Assembly: GCA_001599355.1 (NCBI GenBank)
Contig: BCGQ01000008.1
Coordinates: 248,001 to 312,000 of the forward strand
Direction of reading: 5' to 3'
DNA length: 64,000 nucleotides
Source: Nakazawaea peltata
Taxonomy: Eukaryota; Ascomycota; Pichiomycetes; Alaninales; Pachysolenaceae
Shown: in pieces, positions 38,326-49,973 of the stretch
Numbering within the stretch: the first letter of the stretch is position 1
Layout: each line of letters opens with the position of its first letter
Notes under the pieces: generated by a model
The model's input: the letters and a program-made list of their open reading frames with translations, nothing else
Told to the model about the DNA's origin: nothing
The model's database searches: none
Made by a program: the position numbers and the translations under genes

Positions 38326-41194
38326 TGTTATTCCTTGTGGAGTCTCCTCTGGGTAATCACTACATCTTCCCACCTAAAAAAAAAAAAAAAAAAAAATATG
38401 GGGATGGGCTATTACTTGGCGGCCGCGAAATAGATCACTGCATGGTGTAAGGAAATAAAGGAAGAGTCAGAAAAATTGATGGATGCTGGATACCAGAAGA
38501 ATCTTTTGCTTGTTTGTTGGAGGGGGGATACTCCATAAAACAAAAAAAAGGTTTGGAAGAGACTAGTATTTCGTTGAATTATTTGATTTCACAGACTTTG
38601 TTTTGAAGTTACTTCTGAATGGGGGCATTGGGAAGTTTCTGATGAGCGTGAATTGTGAAATCAAATGAATGACTCAGTATTTCTGTCCCAGGAGATCTAT
38701 TACAACGTCAGCACGGGATATCTTTTGTTAACTCTTTGCTTAAATTTTTGTTTTGTTTTGTTTTGTTTGTTTGTGTGAACTACTAGTCTCCGGTAAGGCA
38801 TCTTAATTTGATGGGATATCGATTGAAATTCTGTCCCATTTATATAAAATTAGTGACTTGATTGGAGTAGTAGTTCGGTTTATGAGTTTGGCTTCTTTTT
38901 TTGTTTTTGAAGTCATGGTTGTCCTGAAACAACCTTTTGGTAGATATCTAATTTTAGCTCGTCCTCTGAATGAGTTGTAGAATGTAAAATATAGTAGAAG
39001 TAGGTAGGATAGATAACATGATAATCGCATTAATTTTCTTGAAGAATAATAAAATACAGATAAATATGATAGTACTAACATTTTGTCTATAAATATCCAG
39101 TGTAACTAGAAAATAGACAGCTTCGGGTTGACCATAAATCTTGCAATAATCACAGGGTTTACCATATATTGCCATTTAATTTTTTATTAAGGCTCGTAAT
39201 CCCTTGCCCATTACCTACACAGCTCAGTGATACAGCTATTTACTTCAGAATTGTAGGTGAGTTTTTTTTTTTTTTTTTTAACTCCGGGGGGTTAGAAGGC
39301 TGAGTGGGGGTTATTATTTGTTGTTGTAATATGCTAAAGGCTTATTTGATAAGAGTGTAAGTATTAACTTAGTGTTAACATTATCCAATTAATTTTATGA
39401 GGAAACAGCTTCATGTATTCAGTGTAGCAAAGCAAAACTTGGCCCTTTACCCATTAATCAATGTAATGAGATCTTCCATTTTACTTCATATGTAATCATA
39501 AATAACCAATTGGATAACTGCTTCTCCTAGTCCCCAACCATTCATCTCATATGTATAAACATCTCACACCTAAACATCGGTTCAATAGAATATTTCAGCT
39601 CTTAAGACTCAATATTAAAACGTATAGAATGTCTAATGTAATATGAAAATGGACCCCCATATAGCTGAGAAGATGATATGTTTATCCTTCTACAAGACCT
39701 TTATATTTGAAAGTGTTGGGATATACTTGTCTGGGTGCTCTGAAAGAGAACTCACCTAATAAGCTGAGAGATGATTTTCAGAGAATTCCTAAAGTATGAA
39801 TCAATAATATAATACAGTTCGCGTGTTGAAACATATCACTTCCCAATCTATAATGTGCCTTCTTCTACTCTGATATGACGGACTAGATTTATAGGATATT
39901 TTGCTACTGTATTTAAGAAAAACTATGGAGAGGCCTTGGGGGGGTTTTTTTTGTCTGAAAGAGGAAATAAGAAGTGGTAGTCTTAGTTCTGACCTTTCCT
40001 CGTCCCTGGGATAAGTCCCAGCCAATATCAATTGAAATAGGAGTCATCTGATGAAACCACCACCCCCCCATTATATTCTACCCTCAACCTGTTACCCGGC
40101 AAAAGAATCAGAAAGGGATACATGTTGATATGTTTCCTAAAGGGGAAATCGCCCCCTTTTGTGTACGTACCGAGAATATGCTAAACCAGCTGAGTTCTAG
40201 GAAGGGTAACCGATTCTAATTGACTAGGAACATAGATCTTCTATAGTAATAATGAAGAGGACAAGCTGTAGAAAGTGGCCAAGTGGTATGCTATATGCAA
40301 GTAATTAAACCTGATTTGGAATAAGAAATTTTGTAACTCCCCAAAAACAACACAGGGCAACAGGTTTAACTGTAGTCAATTGTCTAACATCAATGAACTC
40401 TTTGCTAAGTACTTTACCCTCCTTCTCGTCATTCCCTTCAATGAGGTTTACTATATAGCTAGAGTATATCTCATCCCAATTTGCCTTTTTGGGAATAAAT
40501 CCTCTCATTTTGACCTTGGGTTTGTGTAGCATCATTTAAAAAAAATGGGGATTTCCCCCAATTCCTTTTATCTTGTTTCCTCAAGAAGAGCGATGCCCTG
40601 CTATCGAATATCACCTTATGGCCTGGTTCATGTCGATGGACCTCACTATGAGGATGAAGGAGTATGGGCGTTTCACTTGTCCGCATGTAATGACTGGAGG
40701 TCAAAAATAACTCGACTTCCAGCCCCTTCTATCGCGATCTCTTTTTGGCAAGAGGAGATTAATTAACAATTCTTTTTAAGGATGAGTTTAATTAGATAGA
40801 GCGGTTTTACAGGCAGTGGTTATCTTTATGATCATGGTGGATCTGGCGGTGTTTCGGATGGGGGGGTGGCTCTTAAGTTGTCCTACCTCTAATCTCGGCG
40901 TGAAAGGGGGAGGGAAATGGGGAGGGGCTTTTCTCTGTTAATGGTATTGCGGTGTTATCTGTTCGTTGGGGGGGATCATCCTAGCTGACCCTATGGGTGG
41001 TTCTACTTCCGATGCCGGGTCGTCTTGAGGGTGTTGGCAGCACAATCAAGTCCACCGGCAGGCGGCTTTTAACGCTTAGCTTCTCATTAACCTAGATTAG
41101 TTCCCTTTTCAATTTCCTCTTTTGATTAGCTAACCGAGAGAAGAGATGGATGACTGAAGACGTCTATTCTTCTGTCTGGGCCCACTGGAGACCC

Positions 41195-42645
41195 TGAGGT
41201 ATCCCCACAGGATACTTCGTCGTAAGTTAAGCTCTTCTTCATCTTGTAAACCCCCACTAGTAAAATAGGTGGATCCTTTCACCTTCCTAAGTAAATAAGA
41301 TCCCTCCGATCTTGAGTAGGGAAGGGGATTGGAAATATCTCTTTTGCTTTCTGTAAAAAAACGATTTGTTTAACCCTTTCACAGCCTAGTGCAGGAGGTT
41401 CGAGCTTGTGAAAGGGGGATAAAGTATTTGAGAGTGCCCGACTCAAGGTGATATCCCTCCCCCTTTGGGAATCATAAATGCATTCGACGATGGATATCTG
41501 GGGGCCGCTCAATGACCCCCGATGAAATGTTCCCTAAAAAAAGGGGTTACAAGTAATTGTAACTCTTAGGGCGGGAACATTGCTACCATCAGAACAAATT
41601 GTAACATCTACATCTCATCAATGATACTTATAGTTGTTGGATTTCATCCCCGTTTTTCGACGACTTCTAGGAATATTCGCTTGACAACTGAGGTTTGGAG
41701 TTGAACCTGATCAAAACTTGAGACTTGTCTAAGACTTTTCTCCGCGGGATCAAAGGGGTGTTCAGCCTTACTTCAGTTCTCATTAACAAGAATATCTTGT
41801 CTTTCATTGTCTTCCTATCCCCCCAAGTGTGGTTGACTTCTAACATCTTAGAGTATTAAGCATCAATTGATATCTAAACATCTGGAGACTGGTCTAATAA
41901 AACAGATCGTCGGTCAGGACAACAAGAGCATTATAACTTGATGCTGGTCTGTTTGACCCAGATGGAGGCTTCGTGTTGCCAATTAGTCCCCAATAGGTGG
42001 TCAATGCCACTATTAATTATTTTTTAATCTGGTGTTGGGATACTGAGAAAGATAAAAGAAAAGGTAACCCCCCTTACCTTCAATTCTTTCGAAAAGGGGA
42101 ACTAAATAAGAATTGCCTAGTATTATTCATTATCAGATTCTGAAGACGTTTGGTAACCCCCATTACCATTCAGAAGCAGGATCTGTAAAGAGATGATGCT
42201 ACGTAGTCTTGTAAGCTGTAGAGGTCTTCCAAAAAATCGGAAGATCAAGTAAGGACTCATATCCAAGTTGAGTTATCTCGGTGTCTGAGTGATATAGTAA
42301 CCCCCATTGCTATGTCATGACTGATACGGAAAAGATAAAACAACACCCTGAGTCTTCCTTCAGTAGCCTGTGTAAGTAAAAAGTCTTCGGAGAAGCATGG
42401 TAACCCCCATTGCCATGCTGCTCTAAAGCACACACAGTCTACTGGTGACGAATGGTATCCCCCCATACCATTCCAATACAGCAACTGGTTTCTATGATAT
42501 TAAGATTACCCCCAATCTTGATATTGAAGAAACCCAATAAGGAGTGCTATTATTGGCCCCCACCTTTAAATAGCACTACCAAAATTGACAGATGATGCCT
42601 TACTGTTCCTTATCAACCCCTATCACCAGGGTCGCCAACCCTGGT
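41195..42645 (+). ncRNA. Candidate structured RNA: array of hairpins, many with C-rich loops
   Basis: At least thirteen short inverted repeats lie in this stretch. Examples: 41195-41219, 41297-41313, 41374-41383 with 41407-41416, 41527-41534 with 41573-41580 enclosing 41542-41567, 42061-42080, 42151-42168, 42223-42246, 42291-42316, 42394-42419, 42450-42473, 42496-42525, 42543-42577 and 42625-42645. Six have loops of CCCCCA, CCCCCC or ACCCCC, with a recurring core GTAACCCCCATTAC. Within stems, the non-Watson-Crick pairs I found are all G-U when read as plus-strand RNA, which would be A-C on the other strand. That asymmetry suggests selection on a plus-strand transcript. No known RNA family was recognised. 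Transcription is unproven; ends are those of the outermost hairpins. Confidence 0.4.
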
Positions 42646-43034
42646 CCGATGAACATCCAACGGGAGTTGCAAGATTTTGCTAACTGACTTTTATAACCGA
42701 CTTTTTGTTTTTTTTTTTGTTACAACAATTATTGTTTGGTTAAATACAATACTGTTGGCTGGGAAGTGGCAATACCCCAGTTTTGCAAAGCCTGTAGATA
42801 TCCCTCATCTTGTGGAGTAGTGTAGACGTGTAATTGCAGTTGTCGTATATTCAAGGAGTTTTTTTTTTCGTAAGCATGGCTGCTATAAAATGTGCCCAGC
42901 CCCTCACCACTCACCCCCTTAGTAAATTTATCCCTTTTTTTTTATTCTAACACAAACCCAAGACTTCAACTTATTGTCTTCTTGTAACATTTATTGTATA
43001 TATATGACTATATATTGGATAGTATATTGTTGCA

Positions 43035-43796
43035 ATGCCTGAGTGGAATCAAACTGAACCTTCAACAAGAAGAATCCACATGGATTCTTTTCGTATCACT
43101 GCAAACAAGGTGTTCAATGTGAGGATAAATCGAAAACCCAAGGAACCTATGAGATGGGGGAATTCGAGGCTTCGAAACTGGCTAAGAAGATTCAAGACCG
43201 AATTGCTTGATCACTCACATGTGAAGAACGTAGGTAAAGAAAGGGAGAATGATCTCCTGACCTCTCTGTCTTCCATGGCTTCTATGAGAGATAATACTAT
43301 TGATTATCTGACTTTGGAGGTAGTTAACTCTTTGATCCAGGGTCCAATAATATTGGACCTTGATGAAACAGATGATATCAATGGATCATATCATATTAGG
43401 TGCTACAGATCAGGAGCCCAGTCTGATAACGAATCTCCAAACCTCTCATATAGCTCCCAAATCACTTCTGATAGCTTAGAGAACCAACGGAGGTCGGGTG
43501 ATTCATCTCAAAATCAGAGACCAACTCCCAATGCCACTCTCATCGATAAGTTCCAGCACACAGATTCCGCTTCGACCAGAAGTCCAGGATATTTTGTTGG
43601 AAGTACCTACGTTGCACATCCATGCTACGATGACTCAAATAGTTACATTTCATATCAAACATTACAGGGACAGTACACTAATCCTGAATCTGTAATTTTG
43701 ATGAGTCCTTTCTCTAATGATGCCCGATATTGGAATGGAAGTTCATACCCCTATCATAACTCTTATGGGATTCGGACAGCCATTTTCCCTTACTAA
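43035..43796 (+). CDS. Orphan protein of unknown function
   Basis: A 253-residue intact frame with a clean ATG. I do not recognise it. The N-terminal third is basic (FRITANKVFNVRINRKPKEP, then SRLRNWLRRFKTELL). The middle is acidic and Ser/Asn-rich, and the C terminus is rich in Tyr, Ser, Asn and Pro (SYISYQTLQGQY, YWNGSSYPYHNSYG). No membrane span, signal peptide or catalytic motif is seen. It follows the hairpin array and T12 run and converges on AAT2 with 68 bp between stops. The composition suggests a nucleic-acid-binding or prion-like regulatory protein, but that is a guess. It may be lineage-specific. Confidence 0.6.
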   Translation: MPEWNQTEPSTRRIHMDSFRITANKVFNVRINRKPKEPMRWGNSRLRNWLRRFKTELLDHSHVKNVGKERENDLLTSLSSMASMRDNTIDYLTLEVVNSLIQGPIILDLDETDDINGSYHIRCYRSGAQSDNESPNLSYSSQITSDSLENQRRSGDSSQNQRPTPNATLIDKFQHTDSASTRSPGYFVGSTYVAHPCYDDSNSYISYQTLQGQYTNPESVILMSPFSNDARYWNGSSYPYHNSYGIRTAIFPY

Positions 43797-43864
43797 ACAT
43801 GAGAATCCAATCTTTAGAATTACATAATATCCAGATACTATAACAGAATATTGTATTAGTCTAT

Positions 43865-45115
43865 TTAAAACTTTGAGTCCTTCCCTACAGTTTGAAGACA
43901 TTCGTAGATAGACTTGGCAACGTGAGAAACGTTCGACTCATTCAAACCTGCAATACTTGCTCTACCGTTGGCAGCCAAGTAAACAGCATGCTCAGACTCC
44001 AATCTCTTGACAACCTCTGGGGATAAAGCAGTGAAGGAGAACATACCCTTTTGGGTGACAATGTGATCCCAAGATCCTGGAGCACCCAAAGCGACTAATT
44101 GGTCTCTCAACAGGTGTCTCATGGCAGTAATTCTGGAAGACATGACGATCAAATCCTTGTCCCATTGAGCTCTTAACTCTGGGGTGTTCAAGACAGTAGC
44201 AACAATCTTAGCACCATACAGAGGAGCAGTGGAAACTTCGGATCTCATAATCTTACACAATTGAGATTGGATATTGTCCAATAACAGTTGGTCGTTCTTT
44301 TGTTCGACAACGACATGGACACAACCAACTCTCTCTCCGTACATACCACAGTTCTTAGCGAAGGATTGACAGATCAATGTAGCCATCTTGTATTCATCGA
44401 CCAGCTTTCTCAAAGCCCAAGCATCCTCCTCCAAAGAACCGGTGGTGAAACCTTGGTACAGGGAGTCGAAGAGAGGAAAGTGACCCTTGGCCTTGATGGC
44501 GTCCAAAATCTTGATCCACTCTTCCTTAGATGGGTCCAAACCAGTTGGGTTATGGGCACAAGCGTGTAAAACGAAAATAGAACCTTCTGGAGCATCATTG
44601 ATCAGTTTCAAGAAACCTTCCAAATCCAAGGACTTGGTGGCAGCATCCCAGTAAGGGTATTGCAGGGACTTGAAACCGACATTCTCAAAGATTCCAATAT
44701 GGTTACCCCAAGTTGGGGCAGAGAAGTATACAAGGTCACTCTTTTTGTAGAAGTGCTTCAAGAAGGTGGCAGCAAGATGTAAAGCACCAGTACCGGACAA
44801 AGATTGAACAGAAGAGACACGGTTCTCGGTAAGAGCAGTGGATTCATCACCCAAGATGACCTTGACAGCGCTCTTAACAAAGGCTGGGTAACCATTGATA
44901 CCCAAATATTCATGGTTGAAGGATTCTTGACTTTGCAACAACTTCTCCAGCTCCCTTACAGCTGGCAAAATCCATGGCTTACCATTGTTGTCTCTGTAAG
45001 CACCGATACCTAAGTCAACCTTGTAAGGTCTTTCATCAGCGGTGTAACGGTTCTTCAAAGCGAACAAAGGGTCCAATGGAGTGCTCTCGATAATTTCAGT
45101 AGTGAATACGGTCAT
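43865..45115 (-). CDS. AAT2: Aspartate aminotransferase
   Basis: A 416-residue PLP-dependent enzyme interconverting aspartate plus 2-oxoglutarate and oxaloacetate plus glutamate. It shows HACAHNPTGLDP, the PLP lysine in QSFAKNCGMYGERVG, and the C-terminal SGRASIAGL-like NGRASIAGLN block. Length and sequence match cytosolic/peroxisomal Aat2 (418 residues in S. cerevisiae); there is no mitochondrial presequence. Three CTG codons fall at Ala positions: FDS-x-YQGF (44459-44461, invariant Ala), MRH-x-LRD (44111-44113) and FLK-x-IND (44603-44605). The protein ends in SKF, an atypical PTS1-like tripeptide where S. cerevisiae has AKL. A Gcn4-type site lies upstream. Confidence 0.95.
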   Translation of the reverse strand: MTVFTTEIIESTPLDPLFALKNRYTADERPYKVDLGIGAYRDNNGKPWILPAVRELEKLLQSQESFNHEYLGINGYPAFVKSAVKVILGDESTALTENRVSSVQSLSGTGALHLAATFLKHFYKKSDLVYFSAPTWGNHIGIFENVGFKSLQYPYWDAATKSLDLEGFLKLINDAPEGSIFVLHACAHNPTGLDPSKEEWIKILDAIKAKGHFPLFDSLYQGFTTGSLEEDAWALRKLVDEYKMATLICQSFAKNCGMYGERVGCVHVVVEQKNDQLLLDNIQSQLCKIMRSEVSTAPLYGAKIVATVLNTPELRAQWDKDLIVMSSRITAMRHLLRDQLVALGAPGSWDHIVTQKGMFSFTALSPEVVKRLESEHAVYLAANGRASIAGLNESNVSHVAKSIYECLQTVGKDSKF

Positions 45116-45499
45116 ATTTGCAGCGTTTTCTATCGATTAAAAATCAAAACAAGCACTTTTTGTTATTTATAAATTCAAACCTAATGTTCCACAGTTCTGT
45201 CGTCGAAGCCCGTCTTGTGCGTGTGCACTAACTATAGCGGTTATGTATGAGCAATAGAAAAATTTTTTTCGTTGAGTCACCGATAAATCGGAGCAGTCTA
45301 CAGTTACTCAAAGGATCGAGTGAGGGGAAAGAAAATACGAGAAGGCCCGAGATGCGCGGTGATCTGCAATGAGTATAAATAAGCGAGGAGATACGGGGCG
45401 GTTTGGAACGGCATTAGTTTTCAAGACCCTATTTGTGCAAGGCGATAAAGATTTGTAAAAAGGACAGTGGCTTTATTTTTTTTGTTTGATTAGTTTAGT
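45116..45499. other. Spacer between AAT2 and the MAP kinase gene
   Basis: AAT2 promoter with the Gcn4-type site and A/T element; the left end of the kinase 3' flank has a T-rich run near 45473-45485. No gene is seen. Confidence 0.5.
45273..45279. promoter_or_regulatory. Gcn4-type site upstream of AAT2
   Basis: TGAGTCA lies 158 bp before the AAT2 ATG, next to an A5T7 element at about 45257-45269. Placement suits general amino acid control of an aminotransferase gene. Confidence 0.55.
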
Positions 45500-47440
<1,941 letters not shown>

Positions 47441-49072
47441 TTAAACTTGAGCAGCATAAACCAGTTCGGCAACCTTGACACCCCAATCCCATTCTTCATC
47501 AGGGAGAACTCTGGTCTTACCATCTGGACACATGACTCTATGTTCGGTGATATCCTTAGTACCCCAGTTGATTTCTTCGTTGCTTTTGTAGTGTAAGAAC
47601 TTGCAGTATGGCTCAACAAATTCGATGATAGATGGCTCTTCCTCCGGCAAGATACCATTTTGTAAGGCAAAGAACCAAACTTGGACATCACATCCGTGAG
47701 GAACCTTATGCTTAGGGTCGACGTACTGGTCGAGACTCTTGGTTCTGAAAGCACTTTGATATCTCAAAATATTCTCAGCTGGGAATCCACCCTTGACAAT
47801 AGCATTTACAAATCCTCTAGACGAAGCGTAGACTTGGCCATCACTGATCATTTTACCGTATAAAACTCTCAAATCTTCGGCAAAATCAGCATCCCCTTCC
47901 TTTGTAGATAACTTAGGGTATACATCCAACAATGTCGAGATAATCTTCATTGGATAATAGTTTGCTAATTGAATTGGCAACTCTTCGACAGTCTTAGGAG
48001 TATTCAACAAAGAGTACTTGACACCTTCGTTATTGGTTTCACCAATCATGATTCTGATGCCCTTTTCCTTCAACTTTCTACCGTATTCACCGCTCAGAAG
48101 ATCAGGCAACAATTTGGAAGAAATGAAGACTTCATCAGTAATAGCACGGAAGGTGTGCCATTTCATTGAAGGAATCTTGTCCACTAATTCCTCACCATCG
48201 ATGGATCTCAATTTGGCCAATTTCTCAGAGGCAGTTAATCCCGCGTCAATTCCATGGATCTTGATTAACTCATCAAATTGCTCTTGCAACTCATCCAAAG
48301 TCTTGGGTTGAATCCAAACATTGTTAGACCAGAAAATCAGCTGCTTAATCAATTGTCTGACGTTAGGGTTGTAGACCTCGTAGGCCAATTGGAAGAATGT
48401 AGAATATGATCCTGCACTGACACCACCAACAGTAATTTTGTTGGCATCACCACCAAAGTATTTGATGTTGTCAGCAGTCCATTCTAAGGCTAATCTCTGA
48501 TCCCAGAAACCGAAATTGGTGGACTCGGAGTTCTCTTCCAAAAGTTCTTTTGAACTCAAGAAACCAAATAAGTTAATTCTGTATCCAGCAGAAACGATAA
48601 TGAATCTGTCTTTGAACTTGGTCAGGTCTTGCAAATCTCTTGGGTCATAGATGGCACCTTGGGATGGGGCACCATATTGTAACCAACCACCGTGGATGTA
48701 AAACAAAACTGGCCAACCTTCCAGAGGCTTGTTCTCATCATTGGCAGGTACCCAAATATTCAAGTGAGTGATATCCTCACTGGTAGGACTCTTATAATAT
48801 TGGTGCTTGAAGTTTGGATCTTGGATTTCCGGTTGTGGAGCCTTTGGAGCAAACTCGACGTTGCTATCGTTGGAGTAATCGTAATCCAGTGGAATAGGCA
48901 TTGGCTTCTTCCAACGATTCTCTCCCTCTACCGATTGAGCGTATCTAACATTGGCAAATCTGTGAGTTCTAGCCTCACTGCCTTCAATGATTGTTAAACC
49001 ACTTAATTTTCCGTGGTTCGGAATTGACACAGTGTATGGTGCCGATTTGTCAATAGATGGAGCGTTACCCAT
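47441..49072 (-). CDS. Type-B carboxylesterase/lipase
   Basis: A 543-residue alpha/beta hydrolase of the carboxylesterase B family, starting at the first ATG (49072). The oxyanion loop is in YIHGGWLQYG, the nucleophile in GGVSAGSYS, the acid probably Glu in GETNNEG and the His in VPHGCDVQVWF. There is no signal peptide. The protein begins MGNAPS, which fits an N-myristoylation consensus (Gly2, Ser6), so it may be tethered to a membrane. The short acyl/ester substrate is unknown; fungal members include secreted lipases, but this one appears intracellular. The Cys pair near the N terminus usual in secreted members is not seen. Upstream DNA is AT-rich with retroelement remains. Confidence 0.82.
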   Translation of the reverse strand: MGNAPSIDKSAPYTVSIPNHGKLSGLTIIEGSEARTHRFANVRYAQSVEGENRWKKPMPIPLDYDYSNDSNVEFAPKAPQPEIQDPNFKHQYYKSPTSEDITHLNIWVPANDENKPLEGWPVLFYIHGGWLQYGAPSQGAIYDPRDLQDLTKFKDRFIIVSAGYRINLFGFLSSKELLEENSESTNFGFWDQRLALEWTADNIKYFGGDANKITVGGVSAGSYSTFFQLAYEVYNPNVRQLIKQLIFWSNNVWIQPKTLDELQEQFDELIKIHGIDAGLTASEKLAKLRSIDGEELVDKIPSMKWHTFRAITDEVFISSKLLPDLLSGEYGRKLKEKGIRIMIGETNNEGVKYSLLNTPKTVEELPIQLANYYPMKIISTLLDVYPKLSTKEGDADFAEDLRVLYGKMISDGQVYASSRGFVNAIVKGGFPAENILRYQSAFRTKSLDQYVDPKHKVPHGCDVQVWFFALQNGILPEEEPSIIEFVEPYCKFLHYKSNEEINWGTKDITEHRVMCPDGKTRVLPDEEWDWGVKVAELVYAAQV

Positions 49073-49973
49073 GATTTTAGTAGTGTCTGAATTAAATAAC
49101 ACTTAAGTATTTAGGGTGTTTCAAGGGCAACAGCAGCTGAACAAAAAGAGGAAAGGCAATCATATTTATATCAGGTGGACCTCTTAATGTTGTACCTATC
49201 TTGCATTCAGGTGCAGATAACGTCTTCCTAAATCCATTTTCTTAGAAAAGGCTGATAAGAGAATTTCGGATATTTTGGAGATTTTAGCCTATGCTCAGAA
49301 AAAAATACAGATACATTAGTCAGATTTTTTTAACGGTTTTGGCCTCTTCTTTTGTTAGTCAAGTGTGGTTCCACTGGGGACACCTATAGAGTACCGTACT
49401 GTGCAATTTTTCCTCATTTGACTTGAGATAATAAGATGCAGGATCTTTCAATACCGATCTTCAAATCGTAAAGTTATGGTAATCTTTATAATAGATCGTG
49501 TAGTAAAAATAACCTTAAAAAGGGGGATATATTATATATATCAACATAAATTTGATACCACTTAATTTCAACTCATTCTTTGATACTTAATATGTATAAT
49601 TCTAGGTTCATGATTTTCATTTATTAGTTCTTCAAATGGCCAGATCTGATTACTGTTGAACCCCTAGAATCTTCTGCTGAAATACGGGAGTACTATTATA
49701 TACACATATATATAAGTTATCTTCATCATCAGCAAAATATGAATACCATGAGCATTTTATAACAAAAAGCTTCTCCACACTTTTACAGAGTGATCTCATC
49801 ATTTTTCATTAAGGAGACTATGATTATCTTTAGTGTGCTCTTCGTTATACATTAACATTTTCGTTGTGCTGCCAAAGATGTCTGTGCAAAAGACTATCCG
49901 TAACATGGGTGTATCATGGGAAAAAAAAGAACCCAGATCTCTTAGCTTGGAAGCCTTGAGGTACGTTGACACT
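49073..49973. other. AT-rich spacer upstream of the esterase gene
   Basis: About 900 bp with no supported gene; (TA)n-like patches lie near 49527-49540 and 49695-49712. It contains the esterase promoter and, at its right end, the remnant retroelement begins. Confidence 0.45.

Larger units (their letters stand above)
38141..43034. other. Gene-free stretch of almost 5 kb
   Basis: No reading frame over about 75 codons looks coding. After the decayed duplicate (to about 38325) it holds an A20-plus run near 38377-38397, a TTTTG repeat near 38750-38770, a T18 run near 39264, and G- and C-homopolymer runs (39939, 40068, 40860, 40970). 41.2-42.65 kb is packed with hairpins. A T12 run sits near 42708-42720. 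A TGACTCA (Gcn4-type) site occurs at 38670-38676 without an obvious target gene. Confidence 0.7.

Noticed and set aside
40274-40320. tRNA-like A box (TGGCCAAGTGG)
   Set aside because: No B box (GGTTCGANTCC) or foldable cloverleaf follows within tRNA distance.
41195-42645. Telomerase RNA, RNase P/MRP, SRP or U-snRNA as identity of the hairpin region
   Set aside because: None of the conserved core motifs I know for these RNAs was found, and the template or telomere repeat of this species is unknown to me, so no named family is claimed.
41195-42645. CRISPR-like array
   Set aside because: Spacing and sequence of the hairpins are irregular, the repeats are short loops with variable stems, and this is a eukaryotic nuclear genome.
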